Source: an uncultured Bacteroidota bacterium (GTDB lineage Bacteria; Bacteroidota; Bacteroidia; NS11-12g; UBA9320). From it: a DNA stretch of 6,181 nt. The notes under the pieces are model-generated. The model saw nothing but the letters and a program-made list of their open reading frames with translations. It was not told the DNA's origin and did not search any database. The translations under genes and the position numbers were made by a program. Location of the stretch: assembly GCA_913056425.1 (NCBI GenBank), contig CAJXLR010000106.1, forward strand, positions 1-6,181. Reading direction: 5' to 3'. This document shows, piece by piece, positions 5,354-6,181 of the stretch. Position 1 is the stretch's first letter, and each line of letters starts with the position of its first letter.

Positions 5354-5680
5354 ATGAGCAAACAAATTCATTTTAATGTAGACGCACGTGACGGTCTTCG
5401 TCGTGGCGTTGACGCACTTGCAAACGCAGTAAAAGTAACGCTAGGACCAAAAGGTCGTAACGTAGTAATCGATAAGAAATTCGGATCTCCAAACGTAACA
5501 AAAGACGGAGTCAGCGTTGCCAAAGAGATTGAACTAAAGAACCCTGTAGAAAACATGGGCGCCCAAATGGTTAAGGAAGTGGCAAGTAAAACTGCTGACT
5601 TAGCAGGTGACGGAACTACAACCGCAACCGTATTGGCTCCGGTTTGTTTTCGGATGCCAAAGCGTACCATCGGTTTTTGA
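5354..5680 (+). CDS. groEL: Chaperonin GroEL, broken: only the N-terminal ~95 residues are native
   Basis: GroEL is the ATP-driven tetradecameric chaperonin that works with GroES. Residues 1-95 are unmistakable: ARDGLRRGVDALANAVKVTL (11-30), GPKGRNV with the nucleotide-binding P-loop (31-37), TKDGVSVAKEIEL (49-61), and the catalytic segment GDGTTTATVLA (85-95) with the ATP-hydrolysing Asp at D86. The next residue should be Gln of the usual VLAQAIV. Instead the frame reads P and then 12 unrelated residues to a TGA at 5678-5680. About 450 of the usual ~545 residues are missing, including the apical and most of the equatorial domain. The native match ends at about 5639, exactly where a minus-strand RND pump gene begins to read. 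This is a sequence join, not a gradual decay, because there is no frameshift or internal stop before it. It cannot make a working chaperonin as written. Confidence 0.9.
   Translation: MSKQIHFNVDARDGLRRGVDALANAVKVTLGPKGRNVVIDKKFGSPNVTKDGVSVAKEIELKNPVENMGAQMVKEVASKTADLAGDGTTTATVLAPVCFRMPKRTIGF
5619..5639. other. Probable chimeric join between groEL and an RND pump gene
   Basis: Bases 5619-5639 (starting CAACCGCAACC, ending ATTGGCTC) read as family-consistent sequence for both partners. On plus they encode TTATVLA of GroEL plus the first base of the expected Gln codon. On minus they encode GANTVAV of the RND porter domain plus the first base of the next codon. Left of it the minus strand is only antisense of groEL; right of it the plus strand is only antisense of the pump. 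The shared word is therefore up to about 21 bases. Confidence 0.8.
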
Positions 5681-6181
5681 TCGATGGTTACTAAGCGGTC
5701 TAAATCTTGATACCCAAAACTAACTTCCGCTACGTCTCCAACTCGAATGGGTTTATCATCGATGGTGGTGATAACGGTGCGACGTATTTCGTCTATATTT
5801 TCGTATTCGCCTAGGGTTCTGACATAGAGTCGCTGCGTTCCTAAATTGACGTTTCCACCTGGAAGGTTGGTGTTTTCTCGGGCAATGGCCTGCTGTACCT
5901 GTTGGGTTGATAGACCACTGGCAATGAGTCGGTCCCGCTTGATGTCCACCTTAATTTGGCGATTGATTCCTCCCCAAATATCGATGGATCCCACACCGTT
6001 GATTTGTTCGAAACGTCGAGTAATTTCACGTTCTAGAGTGAGCGTTAGATCCGATAAGTTCATATCGGAATTAGCGCCTACAATAACGATGGGAAAGTTA
6101 TTCGGATCGAATTTCCAAATTCTGGGTGCATCGGCTTCCTCAGGTAAACTGCCCCGAACCCGATCTAATGCTGCCCGAACA
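5619..6181 (-). CDS. RND efflux pump inner-membrane transporter (HAE1/AcrB type), internal fragment
   Basis: The minus strand reads from the right edge (first full codon at 6180-6178) as about 187 residues of the periplasmic porter domain of a proton-driven RND exporter. The sequence begins VRAALDRVRGSLPEEADAPR. Recognisable family segments are EITRRFEQINGVGSIDIWGG, QVQQAIARENTNLPGGNVNL (the xxNxxxPGGxx loop of HAE1 pumps), RVGDVAEVSFGYQ and GIRKQTGANTVAV. By comparison with AcrB this covers roughly residues 105-300 of about 1040. The N-terminus lies beyond the right edge. The C-terminal part is replaced at the join: the frame stays open to a stop at 5368, but those residues are only the reverse complement of groEL. 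NTNLPGGNV fits the multidrug HAE1 branch better than heavy-metal CusA pumps; the substrate cannot be told. Partners (membrane fusion protein, outer-membrane channel) are not in the window. Confidence 0.9.

Noticed and set aside
5642..5680. Natural short GroEL variant with a novel C-terminus
   Set aside because: The 13-residue tail is antisense of the RND gene, and the chaperonin fold is lost, so a functional mini-GroEL is not supported.
5368..6063. Single 231-residue minus-strand protein
   Set aside because: Only the part right of about 5619 is RND pump; the remainder is the reverse complement of groEL and not a real domain.
1..6181. CRISPR array, tRNA or rRNA gene, insertion sequence or phage genes
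   Set aside because: No spaced direct repeats, tRNA-like cloverleaf, transposase or phage protein was found on either strand.

Overview
The window looks like a chromosomal segment from a Bacteroidota bacterium, possibly of the Flavobacteriales/Cryomorphaceae type (inference; lineage below phylum is uncertain). The reasons are the gene order miaB - sigma54 activator - lptE - acidic TPR-type protein - secG - groES - groEL, which I recognise as typical of this phylum, the Bacteroidota form of LptE, the near absence of Shine-Dalgarno sequences, and a TAnnTTTG-type promoter element in front of miaB.

Layout. Positions 1-316 hold no confident gene. The first ~125 bases are GC-rich (about 60%) with several perfect inverted repeats, then composition drops abruptly to about 35% GC. 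An open frame on the minus strand (start at 183, running off the left edge) is the best gene candidate there. From 317 to 4917 five plus-strand genes are packed with 0-14 nt junctions, so they are probably one transcription unit: miaB (tRNA methylthiolation), a receiver-less sigma54 enhancer-binding protein, lptE (outer-membrane LPS assembly lipoprotein), an acidic conserved Bacteroidota protein with a C-terminal TPR-like helix pair, and secG (SecYEG translocon). The 134-bp gap 4918-5051 is rich in structure: a TGTCAG/CTGACA dyad, a long imperfect hairpin, and a degenerate sigma54-like -24/-12 element. After it come groES (complete) and groEL.

The most important anomaly is at 5619-5639. GroEL reads normally for about 95 residues and then stops making sense. 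From the same point the minus strand reads as the periplasmic porter domain of an RND (HAE1/AcrB-type) efflux pump that enters from the right edge. The roughly 21 bases at the join are good coding sequence for both proteins, GroEL on plus and RND on minus. This is what an assembly or amplification chimera joined through a short shared word would look like, so the groEL-RND adjacency should not be taken as biology without read support.

Functionally, the left block joins envelope biogenesis (LptE, SecG), a stress-type transcription activator and protein folding (GroES/GroEL). I see no new multi-gene system. The most interesting testable biology is whether the in-operon sigma54 activator acts on the dyads upstream of groES.
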